Below, piece after piece: positions 32,012-41,751 of a stretch of 64,000 nucleotides of DNA. Positions within the stretch are counted from its first letter, which is position 1, and each line of letters starts with the position of its first letter. The notes under the pieces were generated by a model. That model made no database searches and was not told where the DNA came from. It was given only the letters and a program-made list of their open reading frames with translations. The position numbers and the translations under genes are program-made. Source of the stretch: DATFKA01 sp035268885 (GTDB lineage: Bacteria > Bacteroidota > Bacteroidia > Chitinophagales > Saprospiraceae); NCBI GenBank assembly GCA_035268885.1, contig DATFKA010000101.1, positions 39,108 through 103,107 of the forward strand. Reading direction: 5' to 3'.

Positions 32012-34708
32012 ATGAAAAGTCAGCTTCCCATCTACTTGCTATTTTTATTATCGCTTTCGCTAAACCTGAATGCTCAGGGGTATTGGGAATCTATAGAAAA
32101 GAAAGAACCCACCTTAGGCATCGCAGAAGTCTTTCAGAAGTTTGAAACGCCACAATTCCAGCTGAAGCTGGTCAGGGCCTCACAGACCGTAGCCGCTTTG
32201 CGCCCCAACGAAGACCCCCGGTTCGACTTCACGCCCGGCGATCGATTGGAAATCAGAGATAAAGATGGACTCTATCACCTGGGGGATATCAACCTCCGGT
32301 TAAGAACAGGCGATGGAGCGTGGAAGCAATACTCGACGGCTGCGCAACGCGCTCCCGTGACGCCAATAGCCCCTACTGGCAACATATTGGCCGGTGCCGA
32401 TTTGGCCAATACCTTACCGGATGATCTACCGGTCAGCGTAAAAAGGTTTTACGAAATCGATCAGGAGCAACTGGTACTGCGGTTTGAGATCAGTAATAAG
32501 ACGTCGAGTACGGTTGAGATTGGTGCCTTGGGAATCCCCATGATCTTTAATAATATCTTACAGGGCAAATCTTTAGACGAAGCGCATGCCGAAAATGTAT
32601 TTTTTGACCCTTACCTGGGTCTGGATGCCGGTTATTTAGAAGTCAAAAGGCTACACGGTGGCGGCCCCACTTTGCTGGTATTACCCAAAGAAAACATGGC
32701 TTTTGAAGCCTACCGTCCGCTATTGGATGACCCCGGCAGAAGATCCGTTGTGTTCGAAGGCTTTCACGAATGGATGACTTGTACCAAAGCCTACGCTGAA
32801 AAGGAATGGAAAGACGTTCAACAATGGAATCCACCCACCGCTGTGCGCTTAGCCCCGGGAGAAAGTAAAAACTTTTCCCTACGGTTCGTACTATCGGATG
32901 AAATCGCCGAAGTACCCCAAAAGCTCGTAGCAGCAGGCCATCCGGTAGCCACCGGCATCCCGGGCTATGTGATCCCTCAGGATGTAAATGCCCAGTTGTT
33001 CCTCGACTACCCAGAAGATATTAAGTCCGTGGATATTGAACCCAGGGGTAGCCTGGAAATAACATCAGCTGGCCTAACCCAAAGCGGACAAAAAAAGTAT
33101 ACCGTGCGGGGAAAGACCTGGGGCTCCTCCCGCCTGACCATCGTTTACAACGATGGCCTGACCCAAACGATTCATTACAAAGTCATCAAACCCGAGACGG
33201 AAGTCGTCAAAGATCTGGGTCATTTTCTAACTACCAAGCAGTGGTTTGATCAGGCAGATCCCTACTTCAACCGAACCCATTCGGTTATTAGCTATGATTA
33301 TGAGACCCAAAGCCAGATTACGCAGGATCGCCGAGCCTGGATTGCCGGCCTGAGTGATGAAGGAGGTGCCGGTAGCTGGTTAGCGGCGATAATGAAACAG
33401 CTGATACAGCCCGATGAAGAGGAAATCGCCAAAATGCAAGTATTTATCGATAGTACACTCTGGGGCGGTATTCAGTATAAAGAGGGTCCGCTCAAATATG
33501 CGGTCCGAAAAAGTCTTTTCTACTACGAGCCAGATTCCGTGCCTGCGGGGACCTATAGCGACCGCATCAATTACTCCACCTGGGCCGCCTGGAGTAAGGA
33601 GCACGCCGAAAGTGTCGGACGCTCTTACAATTACCCACACGTCGCCGCTGCTTACTGGTGTATGTATCGTTTAGCCAGGTACCACGAAGGCCTGGTGGAT
33701 AATAGACCCTGGGATTGGTATCTCCAACAAGCCTACCATACGATCGCCGCTATGGTGGAGCATGCGCCCCATTACGCACAGTACGGCCAGATGGAAGGCT
33801 CGGTCTTCTTATTCATCCTAGAGGATTTACAACGCGAGCAATTTGATGACCTCGCCAGCGATTTAAGCAGCAAAATGAAGGACCGAGCGGTACACTGGAG
33901 GGCTCTGAAGTATCCTTTTGGTAGTGAGATGCCCTGGGACTGCACCGGGCAGGAAGAGGTGTATATGTGGTCTGATTATTTTGGCTACGATGATAAAGCG
34001 CAAGTGACACTGAATGCAATTTTGGCCTATATGCCGGCGATAGCCCACTGGGCCTACAATGGTAATGCACATCGCTACTGGGATTTCTTGTACGGCGGCA
34101 AATCCGGAAAGACTTCCCGAATAGAAAGGCAGATTCATCATTATGGCTCGGCGCTCAATGCGATTCCCGTTTTACACCATTATCGGAAGCATCCCGATAA
34201 CTTTCACTTATTAAAAATAGGTTACGGCGGCCTTTTGGGAGGTATCTCTAATATTACGCAAGATGGTTTTGGACCCGCGGCCTTTCACTCTTTTCCTTCT
34301 ACCTTAAAAATAGACGGTATTTCCGGCGATTACGGGTCTGGGTTCTATGGCTACGTGGTCAATTCGGCTACTTATCTGACGCAGCAGGAAGACCTGGGTT
34401 GGCTGGCCTTTGGAGGGAATCTGACGCAAGAAGGCGATCTCATCACAGTTGAACTCACCACTGCTGCTAAATCCCGCGTCTACATCGCACCCAAAAAGCT
34501 ATGGCTAAACCTGGATGCCGGAACCATCAAAGCAGTCCACTATAATACAAAGACGGAGGAAGTCACCCTCACCCTTAATCCTAAAGGTTCGTTTACGCCC
34601 TACGCCTATCTACAGGCGAGTGACAGCCTAGATTTATCTTATAAAATGGTGAGGGAGGCTTATCAAATCCCCTTAGAGACGGGCACGCTTGATATAAAAA
34701 TCAGATAA
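32012..34708 (+). CDS. Secreted DUF5695-like protein, about 900 residues
   Basis: The 898-residue product has a clear Sec signal (LLFLLSLSLNLNAQG, cleavage near residue 22). The N-terminal half (about 25-380) is beta-rich and resembles carbohydrate-processing supersandwich domains (VKRFYEIDQEQLVLRFEISN). The C-terminal half (about 400-800) is helix-rich with aromatic segments typical of an (alpha/alpha) barrel, such as SYNYPHVAAAYWCMYRLAR and MPWDCTGQEEVYMWSDYFGY. The overall layout agrees with DUF5695, but this assignment is from memory and is moderate. Such folds are common in polysaccharide lyases and glycoside hydrolases, so a glycan-active extracellular enzyme is plausible. No catalytic pair can be named. 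It is monocistronic. Confidence 0.65.
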   Translation: MKSQLPIYLLFLLSLSLNLNAQGYWESIEKKEPTLGIAEVFQKFETPQFQLKLVRASQTVAALRPNEDPRFDFTPGDRLEIRDKDGLYHLGDINLRLRTGDGAWKQYSTAAQRAPVTPIAPTGNILAGADLANTLPDDLPVSVKRFYEIDQEQLVLRFEISNKTSSTVEIGALGIPMIFNNILQGKSLDEAHAENVFFDPYLGLDAGYLEVKRLHGGGPTLLVLPKENMAFEAYRPLLDDPGRRSVVFEGFHEWMTCTKAYAEKEWKDVQQWNPPTAVRLAPGESKNFSLRFVLSDEIAEVPQKLVAAGHPVATGIPGYVIPQDVNAQLFLDYPEDIKSVDIEPRGSLEITSAGLTQSGQKKYTVRGKTWGSSRLTIVYNDGLTQTIHYKVIKPETEVVKDLGHFLTTKQWFDQADPYFNRTHSVISYDYETQSQITQDRRAWIAGLSDEGGAGSWLAAIMKQLIQPDEEEIAKMQVFIDSTLWGGIQYKEGPLKYAVRKSLFYYEPDSVPAGTYSDRINYSTWAAWSKEHAESVGRSYNYPHVAAAYWCMYRLARYHEGLVDNRPWDWYLQQAYHTIAAMVEHAPHYAQYGQMEGSVFLFILEDLQREQFDDLASDLSSKMKDRAVHWRALKYPFGSEMPWDCTGQEEVYMWSDYFGYDDKAQVTLNAILAYMPAIAHWAYNGNAHRYWDFLYGGKSGKTSRIERQIHHYGSALNAIPVLHHYRKHPDNFHLLKIGYGGLLGGISNITQDGFGPAAFHSFPSTLKIDGISGDYGSGFYGYVVNSATYLTQQEDLGWLAFGGNLTQEGDLITVELTTAAKSRVYIAPKKLWLNLDAGTIKAVHYNTKTEEVTLTLNPKGSFTPYAYLQASDSLDLSYKMVREAYQIPLETGTLDIKIR

Positions 34709-34742
34709 GCATAGCATAGGGCTAGGGCAGGTGATCCTTCAT

Positions 34743-35228
34743 TTACTGGGTGTTGATAAAAGTATCTTCAAAGGTTCTTACCCATTCTCCGTTGATCAAT
34801 TGTTCTCCATATTCCTGGAAGCCTCCACTTGGCGTACTGGTGAAAAAGAATCTCGTTTTTTCATCCTTCCAGACAATCAATTGCCCATCTTTAAATTCCG
34901 CAGAATAGATCGCTGCGCCTTCTTTTGAGAATCGGTGGTAGTAATATTTTTGATCCTTTTCATGGTAGTTGATAACGGTATGAAGTTGTAAGAACTCCGT
35001 ATTTAATTCAATGACCAATATGCTTTTGTCCAGATCGTAAGAGATTTTCTCGTATGCGGAACCCGTCTTGACGACCTCCCCGTTTTCATAAATTTTGGAG
35101 GTACCGATCCATTCCCCCACCAGGTAGCTGAGTTGTTCCATCTTCTCTTTTTCTAGCTTTTGAGCGAAAGCGCTGTTACACAAGAAAAATAGAACCAGAA
35201 AATAAAGATATCGATTGGTCATAGTCAT
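34743..35228 (-). CDS. Small secreted protein, DUF1579-like
   Basis: The 161-residue protein has a signal peptide (YLYFLVLFFLCNSAFAQ). The mature part starts with LSYLVGEWIGTSKIYENGE (about residues 33-51), a GxWxG-type opening shared by calycin-like and DUF1579 proteins. It continues with many alternating beta-strand segments, consistent with a small beta-barrel. There are no catalytic motifs. Members of this group in Bacteroidota have no firmly known function. It lies 71 bp downstream of a cupin gene on the same strand and is convergent with the DUF5695-like gene, ending 34 bp from it. Confidence 0.6.
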   Translation of the reverse strand: MTMTNRYLYFLVLFFLCNSAFAQKLEKEKMEQLSYLVGEWIGTSKIYENGEVVKTGSAYEKISYDLDKSILVIELNTEFLQLHTVINYHEKDQKYYYHRFSKEGAAIYSAEFKDGQLIVWKDEKTRFFFTSTPSGGFQEYGEQLINGEWVRTFEDTFINTQ

Positions 35229-35299
35229 TGTTTGATTATAAAGGTTATCGCAAAGGACAGTCTGCGCCCACTTTCGCCCTTAGTTATTGTACACCGTTT

Positions 35300-35734
35300 T
35301 TATTCTTCGTAGATGTCGAATTTGTTCGAGACAGTTTTCATTAGTTCTTTGTTGGAGAAATCCTCTTGGGTCATATTCGAAAGTTTTTCAAGAAAAACAT
35401 CGAATTGTCCATTTTTAAATATTGTCAGCATTTTTCCACCATCCTTGCAAATGGCTTCATGCCATACGTTCGGTGGAACTGTTATCGTGTCCCCTTCTTT
35501 TAGGGTTATTATCTCGTCATCAAAAACAAGTTCTATTTCTCCAATCAACATATAGAATACTTCGGTCATCAATTTATGATGATGTCGCTTTAAATGAAAT
35601 CCTGGTTTTAAGGTATCCTCAATTAAGCATAATTCGCCATTCGTGTCTCTTGAAGATAATTTGACAAAACAATGGTCTTGCGAGTAGTTGTAATTCTCGC
35701 CTTCACCACTTTTAACGTATTGTTTGTGTTTCAT
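35300..35734 (-). CDS. Cupin domain protein
   Basis: The 144-residue protein is a single-domain cupin without signal peptide. Motif 1 with the metal-binding histidines and glutamate is in HLKRHHHKLMTEVFYMLIGE (about residues 48-67). Motif 2 is in VPPNVWHEAICKDGG (about 88-102), separated by DTITV. Such small cupins bind a metal ion and act as isomerases, dioxygenases or binding proteins. The substrate cannot be told from the sequence. No neighbouring gene gives a functional clue, apart from the secreted DUF1579-like gene downstream, which may be cotranscribed. Confidence 0.85.
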   Translation of the reverse strand: MKHKQYVKSGEGENYNYSQDHCFVKLSSRDTNGELCLIEDTLKPGFHLKRHHHKLMTEVFYMLIGEIELVFDDEIITLKEGDTITVPPNVWHEAICKDGGKMLTIFKNGQFDVFLEKLSNMTQEDFSNKELMKTVSNKFDIYEE

Positions 35735-35895
35735 GGTTTTTTATGATTTCGTTCAACTTAGATACCCCCTTAACAAATCCCCCCTTTTTGTCGAATTTTG
35801 ATCTACTCCACTTCCTACCGGATACCGTACAATACTACGGCCCACACGAGCCCACAGCAGCATCTTGATATCCCCGTACCAAAATAACTGGACCA

Positions 35896-38800
35896 TTAAT
35901 TCCCTCCCTGTAATAGCAACTGCTTACGCACCAGCCCCTCATCGGTCGATACTTGTAGTAAGTACATGCCTTTGGCCAGGCCACTTACATCCAGTATGGG
36001 CTGCGTAATCGGGCCCTGCCGAATCTGCCGCCCCTGGGCATCGTACAGCCGGTAGGCTCGTAACTCTAGCTCCGTGCTTTCCAGGAATAATTGATCCTGT
36101 ACGGGATTGGGAAAGATCCTTACCAGCTGGCTGCGTTGTGCGATCTGTTGCGTTTGGGTACTGATGGCTACGGCGGCATCGCTGGTACCCGTCAGTACGG
36201 GAACGATGGCTTCGGCGGAGGTGATCAGCGTGGCATCCAGCGTCTGGAAGCTGGTATTTAGCGTATCCGCACTAATGACCTCGAAGCTTATTGCTGCGAT
36301 GGTACCAAAACCGGAAGTATCCTGGCGATCCGTGCGCGAAGTGGCTATGTGGATCAATTGATTGTCCGGATCTACTCTGAAATAGTTGAGTGGGGGAGTC
36401 CCCTGGGTGAGCCAGCTTTCGCTAAAATCTACCGCAATCGTACTTTCATCAATAACCGTGGGGTCATAACGCAGGCTGAAAGCCAATCCGTAAACGCTAT
36501 CCACCGACATCATTTCACTGCCCAATAATACGGGGAACGTGGCTCGCTGACCAATGTAAAGTGTATCTGCCGCAAAGGTCAATGCCGCTCCTAATAATCC
36601 TCCGGACTCAGATTCTGAAGTGAGTAGATAGTTAAAATTCTGATCGATGGCCACCAAATCCTGGGTATCAATGCGACCATCTCCATTTCCGTCGATGTGC
36701 TTGTAATCGACCGCCGTTTGGGGCGTTTGTCGCAACCAGGAGAACGCATAATCCCGGCGGCTGACCTGCTGTTCTCGGCGGTCCGGACCAGTCGTCTGAT
36801 AAGCCAGGCCAATATTCAGCAGGTCTTTGTGATTAACCTGACCATTTAAATTAGCATCGCCGGGCAGAATCAGATCTTCCTCCTGGGCCAACGTGATACT
36901 ACCGTGCCGACTGCGGACCGATACCATAGTACTATCGGCATTCCTTGCCGCTCCCTCAATAGAAAACAGGAGTGGACTAATACCTTTTATCCCCACATTG
37001 GCGTGACCGTGTAGTTCTAGCGCGCGGTAAGGATTATTCGTTGTACTACCTCCTTCCTGGAAAAAAGCCGCCGCAAAAGTACCGATAGGAATATTCCGGT
37101 TCATTTGTACAGATCCGTCAGCCCTATAAATAGTAATAGAATCGACCGTTACCAGACAAGGGTCCCAATCAACAGAATAGTTGATTTGCTCTACGCCCTG
37201 ATGATTTTCCAGCAGTAACGGATAATCAAAGGTGGCAGCGGGCGGTACAATGGTATCGCTTGCGCTAAAAACAGGTACATCTCCCTCCTCACAACTGTGA
37301 GTCGGTACTTCGGTGGTCTGTCGATCAAAGCGGTTACCCACCTGATCCGTGATACTAATGAATAAATTAGGTAGGTTATCTAAAAGCTGACGACTGCGGA
37401 AATAACTGGTATCCACCACACCATTGCCCCAGTAGAAAATATAAGGCGGTACACCAGCTGAGTTGAGCACCTCAGTATATACATAAGTGGCCGTTTCGGA
37501 AGTCTCCGGATCGGTTTCGCAGATAACATATTGCCGGGCGTTCAGATCCAGGGTAGCCAAATCGAGCTGACAATCCGAGAGTAGATTACGAAGCGTATCG
37601 GTGCAACCATCGGCATCCTGAATGTACAAATCCAGTGGTAGTAAACTGTAAATATTTAGGGTATCGGTACCCCGCCCGACCTTTATGGTGCCATCGCTCC
37701 AGGTATACTGGACCGGCTCCGCCGCACCCTGGACATTGATATAAAGCGTAGTACCACTGTAACAATTACCGTCTATACCACAATCAATACTTAGATCAAT
37801 AGCGGCCTGGGTAGGCTCCCCGATATCCTCCGCGTCAAAGACAAAGGTTTGCCCACAGGAAGATAAGGTCTCGGTCACCGTTACGGTGTAGGTAGCTGCA
37901 CTATCAACCGAAATCGCCGAACTCGTCTCCGAAGTACTCCAGATAAAATTGTACTGCCGGCTATCTTGCGGAATCATGGCCAATTGGGTTTCGCCGATCA
38001 GGCATCCCCGAAAGGTAATTTCCTGCTCAAAGGGTAAATCAGGCTCCTCCTGTAATACTTCGAAGGAAAAAGAAATACGGCAACCATCTGCTCCGGCTAT
38101 ATCTAAGTTATATAGCCCAATTTCTGTTACCTGAATCTGATCAGTCGTATCTCCGGTCGACCATTGATAACGCAAATCGGGCCGCAAGCCAAAGTAGGTC
38201 ACCCCAATAGTAGTCGAAGTATCGTCACAAGCCAGATTGTTTTCCAGAAGGATAAAATTATTAGGGTTTGGTGGGTTGCTCTCCTCAATCACGGTGAAAT
38301 TTTCAATCCTTACACAGGAGCCGTCACTTACCGTAAGCGAATAATCGCCGGGGGTCGTAACCGACAAAAATGGAACAGTATCGCCGGTACTCCAGCTGTA
38401 ATCAAAATCACCGGTCAGGTTGGTAATACCAATCCTTGCCGTATCGCCCCGGCAGCCAATGGTGTCTTGCACAACATCCAGTGAAATAGTCCCCTGTGCG
38501 CTTAGTGTAAAGTCTAGCGTATCCGTACAATTATTTTCTCTGATGACAATCAAATTATAATTTCCGGAAGGAATATCAGAAAGGTCTTCGGTCCTGTCCC
38601 CGGTGCTCCAGATAAACTGATAAGCCAGCGGATCGTCGACCGTAATATTAATACTTCCATTCGCCTGTCCACAATCCGGATGATTGACTTCTGCATTGAC
38701 CTGTGGTTCTTCCAGACCTGCCTGATTGCCCATATAATCCACTCGAATCTCCGCCCGGGCGGTATCTCCATTTTGATCGGTCACCGTCAAATAATAAAGT

Positions 38801-39492
38801 CCCGCTCTGGGGGCATTAATGGTCTGCGCATTTGAAAAGAAAGCCTGCGGCCCAATCCAGGTATACCGATAGGGGGACTGTCCCCCCTGGGGCGAAGGAT
38901 CGATAAGAGCAAGGTAAGCACCACATTCTAATGCAAACTGAAAATTGGGAAGAAGCTCTACAGGATCACTTCCTTTGATGAATACGCCTCCCGGCACGTA
39001 GTTAGCCGTAGCGATCGGATCTGGATACAGATTATCGTCTAGTATGACCTCCGGAGAAACAAAGCCACTGTCGAAGGAAAGGCTGTAAAAACCACCCGCC
39101 CCTTCTTCCCGCAGGACAAAACAAAGCTCAAAAAGGGTAGATTCATCGGCAACGGTAGTTGTCATCGGAAAATCGGCAGAGAGCCAGGTCCATTTGATGT
39201 CTCCATTTTCGACGTTGGTGAGCCCAAAATTACTCTGAAAATTACCGCTGATCGCGTACCCCTCCGTCTGCACTTCAACAAATTGTAGTGCATTGGGATT
39301 CCAGCGCAACCCCAAACCTACCCCCAATACGCCACGAAATTCACGGGCCTGGATAGGTAAACATACTGTATCTCCCGGGTTACCGCTAATGGTCGTCGTA
39401 TAAAATTCTACAATGGGCTTATCAGTTTGTGCGGAAAGGATATTGGCAAGGCAGAATAGCAGGACAAAAGGCATTAGTCTACGTATCATCAT
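35896..39492 (-). CDS. Large T9SS-exported protein with two cohesin-like domains, SprB-type repeats and a dockerin-like module
   Basis: The 1198-residue product has a signal peptide (LMPFVLLFCLANILSAQ). A cohesin-like beta domain follows (about residues 25-170; ISGNPGDTVCLPIQAREF, VGLGLRWNPNALQF). Next is a series of SprB/PKD-like repeats with the recurring YxWSTGD core (about 190-720). A dockerin-like pair lies at about 874-945: PGDANLNGQVNHKDLLNIGL and DGNGDGRIDTQDLVAIDQ, both with calcium-loop spacing. A second cohesin-like domain follows (about 955-1095), then a T9SS C-terminal domain starting IFPNPVQDQLFLES (about 1120). It should be exported across the outer membrane and may be surface-attached. 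Having dockerin-like and cohesin-like modules in one chain is unusual. It is monocistronic, 79 bp from the response regulator. Confidence 0.87.
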   Translation of the reverse strand: MMIRRLMPFVLLFCLANILSAQTDKPIVEFYTTTISGNPGDTVCLPIQAREFRGVLGVGLGLRWNPNALQFVEVQTEGYAISGNFQSNFGLTNVENGDIKWTWLSADFPMTTTVADESTLFELCFVLREEGAGGFYSLSFDSGFVSPEVILDDNLYPDPIATANYVPGGVFIKGSDPVELLPNFQFALECGAYLALIDPSPQGGQSPYRYTWIGPQAFFSNAQTINAPRAGLYYLTVTDQNGDTARAEIRVDYMGNQAGLEEPQVNAEVNHPDCGQANGSINITVDDPLAYQFIWSTGDRTEDLSDIPSGNYNLIVIRENNCTDTLDFTLSAQGTISLDVVQDTIGCRGDTARIGITNLTGDFDYSWSTGDTVPFLSVTTPGDYSLTVSDGSCVRIENFTVIEESNPPNPNNFILLENNLACDDTSTTIGVTYFGLRPDLRYQWSTGDTTDQIQVTEIGLYNLDIAGADGCRISFSFEVLQEEPDLPFEQEITFRGCLIGETQLAMIPQDSRQYNFIWSTSETSSAISVDSAATYTVTVTETLSSCGQTFVFDAEDIGEPTQAAIDLSIDCGIDGNCYSGTTLYINVQGAAEPVQYTWSDGTIKVGRGTDTLNIYSLLPLDLYIQDADGCTDTLRNLLSDCQLDLATLDLNARQYVICETDPETSETATYVYTEVLNSAGVPPYIFYWGNGVVDTSYFRSRQLLDNLPNLFISITDQVGNRFDRQTTEVPTHSCEEGDVPVFSASDTIVPPAATFDYPLLLENHQGVEQINYSVDWDPCLVTVDSITIYRADGSVQMNRNIPIGTFAAAFFQEGGSTTNNPYRALELHGHANVGIKGISPLLFSIEGAARNADSTMVSVRSRHGSITLAQEEDLILPGDANLNGQVNHKDLLNIGLAYQTTGPDRREQQVSRRDYAFSWLRQTPQTAVDYKHIDGNGDGRIDTQDLVAIDQNFNYLLTSESESGGLLGAALTFAADTLYIGQRATFPVLLGSEMMSVDSVYGLAFSLRYDPTVIDESTIAVDFSESWLTQGTPPLNYFRVDPDNQLIHIATSRTDRQDTSGFGTIAAISFEVISADTLNTSFQTLDATLITSAEAIVPVLTGTSDAAVAISTQTQQIAQRSQLVRIFPNPVQDQLFLESTELELRAYRLYDAQGRQIRQGPITQPILDVSGLAKGMYLLQVSTDEGLVRKQLLLQGGN

Positions 39493-39571
39493 ATGCTTTA
39501 GTTCGGGATATTAATAATCTTCAATTAAACTAAAGATAAGGTAAAAGCCTACAAATAGATAATTTTTGATT

Positions 39572-40264
39572 TTATTCCTCTACGTGGAAGATGAAACCCA
39601 CTTTGTAGACATTCTCAATCCTGATTTTTGACTCTTCCTGAAGTAATTTCCGAATTTTGGAAATGAATACATCAAAGCTACGACCCAGGAAATAGTCCTT
39701 TTTGCCATAAATCGCCTCTACGGCGAGTTCGCGTTTGAGTATCTTATTTTTGTGCAAACACAACTGATATAAGACTTCGTTTTCTTTTTCCGTAAGGCGA
39801 TACAATTGCTCCCCACATCGCAGCTCCTGTAGCTCATAGTCAAAAAAGAAACGACCCAATTGGAACTGACGCGGCGCCATCTCCGGACTGGCAGTACGGC
39901 GCAGGATGACCTTTATTCTCAACAATAATTCTTCATCATCAAAGGGTTTGGTAATATAATCCTCGGCCCCCAAGCGTAAGCCTTGAATCTTGTCCTGACG
40001 CTGCGTTTTGGCGGTAATAAATAAAAAAGGTAAAGCCTGGTGAGCTGCCGTTATTTTTTGCGCCAGCTCAAAACCATCTACCCCAGGCATCATCACATCC
40101 AGTATACACAGATCATAAGATTTACTGGATAACTGCTCCCAGGCAGTCTGACCATTAGCGCAATAATCGACCCGGTAAGATTCGGAGCGGAGTAAGTCCG
40201 TGAGCAAAAAACCTAAATGCCTGTCGTCCTCTACAACTAGTATTTTAGCAATGGACTGATCCAT
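39572..40264 (-). CDS. OmpR/PhoB-family response regulator
   Basis: The 230-residue protein has a receiver domain (AKILVVEDDRHLGFLL with the acidic pair, phospho-acceptor in LCILDVMMPGVDGFE, conserved lysine in FITAKTQRQDK). Its winged-helix output domain includes RLTEKENEVLYQLCLHKN and SFDVFISKIRKLLQ. The start at ATG 40264 begins MDQSIAKILVVEDD and lies 1 bp after the stop of the sensor kinase gene, so the pair is co-expressed. Upstream in-frame codons belong to the kinase reading region. Its regulon is unknown. It could control neighbouring envelope or surface-protein genes, but nothing in the sequence shows this. Confidence 0.93.
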   Translation of the reverse strand: MDQSIAKILVVEDDRHLGFLLTDLLRSESYRVDYCANGQTAWEQLSSKSYDLCILDVMMPGVDGFELAQKITAAHQALPFLFITAKTQRQDKIQGLRLGAEDYITKPFDDEELLLRIKVILRRTASPEMAPRQFQLGRFFFDYELQELRCGEQLYRLTEKENEVLYQLCLHKNKILKRELAVEAIYGKKDYFLGRSFDVFISKIRKLLQEESKIRIENVYKVGFIFHVEE

Positions 40265-40265
40265 A

Positions 40266-41516
40266 TTAGCTGATTGCGTTTTGACCAAGGGGAAAAAATA
40301 ATTGGAGCGTGGTGCCTTGCCCGGGCTGGCTCTGTAGACGCAGATGACCGGCGTGTTGCTCCACGACGTTTTTTGCGTAAGCAAGCCCCAAGCCAAAACC
40401 CTTCACCTGAGCGGGATTACCGTCTTTGAGGCGAAAAAAACGCTGAAAAACGGCGCTCTGGTACTTTTTAGGAATTCCCAGGCCATTATCCTCGATAGAC
40501 AGGCAGGCAAAATCTGAACGCCGAACCAGCGACAGCCTGACGACAGGTGCCTGATCATTGTATTTCACGGCATTGTCCAAAAGATTACGTATCGCATTAC
40601 CAATATGCAGGGCATCACCATGGACCGTACAATCTTCGGCAGGAAGCTTAAGATCGATTTGCCCCTGCTTTGTCTCAAAATTCATACTGGCTTTCTCCGT
40701 AATTTGTCGGCACAATTGATTGAGTGAAAAGGGCGCCGTTCGAAGTAAGAGTTGTTCTTTTTTCAATTTTTCAATATCCAAAACTCGCTCCACCTGATCA
40801 AAGAGATGCGTATTTTCCTTTTCCAGTATTTCTAAATAAGGATCCGCAGTTGGCAGAGCAGACTTGCGACGCAATAGCCCCAGGGCCAGTTTCATATTGG
40901 TCAGAGGCGTTCTGAATTCGTGGGCCATATTATTGAAAAAATCGATATTCCACTGGTTGAGCCTTTTCTGCTTTACGAGCTGACGAATCGTCAACCAAAA
41001 TAAAAGCAGAGAGAGACTAAGACTAAAAATGGTGAGTACCGTCATCCAGCGCAGTCGGCTACGAACGTAAGCCTGCTTACCTAAAAATTGAATCTGTAAT
41101 AGTTCATCCTCGCTACCTACCTGACAGCTATATCGATTTTTGCTTTCGCTAAAAAAGAAAGGTTGATGCTTAGGGACCGACGTAATCTGGTAAGCATAAT
41201 ATAATGGCAGGGAAAACTCACGAAAAGTCTGGTCTAGAATAGCCCGCAGTTTTTCTTTTTCCAGCGGTGTCTGCAAAATACTTTTTCCACATTCGGAAAG
41301 ATCCTGTGGATTGAGGAACTGTAGACTGGCTTCTGGTGCCCACTGTCGATTGATGACCTCCGCAGCTACCCTCAGGGCGCGATTAACCTCTGCATCAAAT
41401 TGCCGTTCAACCAATTTTCGTGAAATCGACATCCATTGTAATTGCAAGCCCAGAGCAATGAGTAATGCAATGGAGGTGAAAACGACCAAAACGGTTTGAT
41501 AGCGATTGGGAAGCAT
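40266..41516 (-). CDS. Sensor histidine kinase
   Basis: The 416-residue inner-membrane kinase has helices at about residues 8-27 and 152-170 that frame a periplasmic sensor region of about 125 residues. The sensor has no domain I recognise. The phospho-acceptor histidine is in MAHEFRTPLTNMKLALGLL (about 190-208). The N-box is in NAIRNLLDNAVKYND (about 302-316), G1 in IEDNGLGIPKKYQSAVF and G2 in GFGLGLAYAKNVVEQH. It precedes its cognate response regulator by 1 bp. The input signal is unknown. Confidence 0.93.
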   Translation of the reverse strand: MLPNRYQTVLVVFTSIALLIALGLQLQWMSISRKLVERQFDAEVNRALRVAAEVINRQWAPEASLQFLNPQDLSECGKSILQTPLEKEKLRAILDQTFREFSLPLYYAYQITSVPKHQPFFFSESKNRYSCQVGSEDELLQIQFLGKQAYVRSRLRWMTVLTIFSLSLSLLLFWLTIRQLVKQKRLNQWNIDFFNNMAHEFRTPLTNMKLALGLLRRKSALPTADPYLEILEKENTHLFDQVERVLDIEKLKKEQLLLRTAPFSLNQLCRQITEKASMNFETKQGQIDLKLPAEDCTVHGDALHIGNAIRNLLDNAVKYNDQAPVVRLSLVRRSDFACLSIEDNGLGIPKKYQSAVFQRFFRLKDGNPAQVKGFGLGLAYAKNVVEQHAGHLRLQSQPGQGTTLQLFFPLGQNAIS

Positions 41517-41633
41517 GCCTTAGTTTTTTCCGAAATTACAGGATTTTTCGGCATACTTTTAGTTTTTAACAGGTAGCTAACAGCTTGAATAAGTTGATAA
41601 GCGCTTCATTTAAGCTTAACCTTCGGGTAAAAT

Positions 41634-41690
41634 AGAAGTTGTTTAAAAACTCCTCATTTTTCGCGCAAGCAGGAATTGTTAAACAACTTC
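41634..41690. mobile_element. Second, minimal MITE-like copy, 57 bp
   Basis: The ends AGAAGTTGTTTAA (41634-41646) and TTAAACAACTTC (41679-41690) match the termini of the 173-bp element at 12888-13060. The arms pair at 17 of 20 positions around 16 nt. It lies between ctaA and the kinase gene, both on the minus strand, without disrupting either. Confidence 0.55.
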
Positions 41691-41751
41691 GTAGAAAAAA
41701 AATCTACAATTCGTCTGTTTTTGGAAATACTTTTCCACAAAGTTTTCCACA

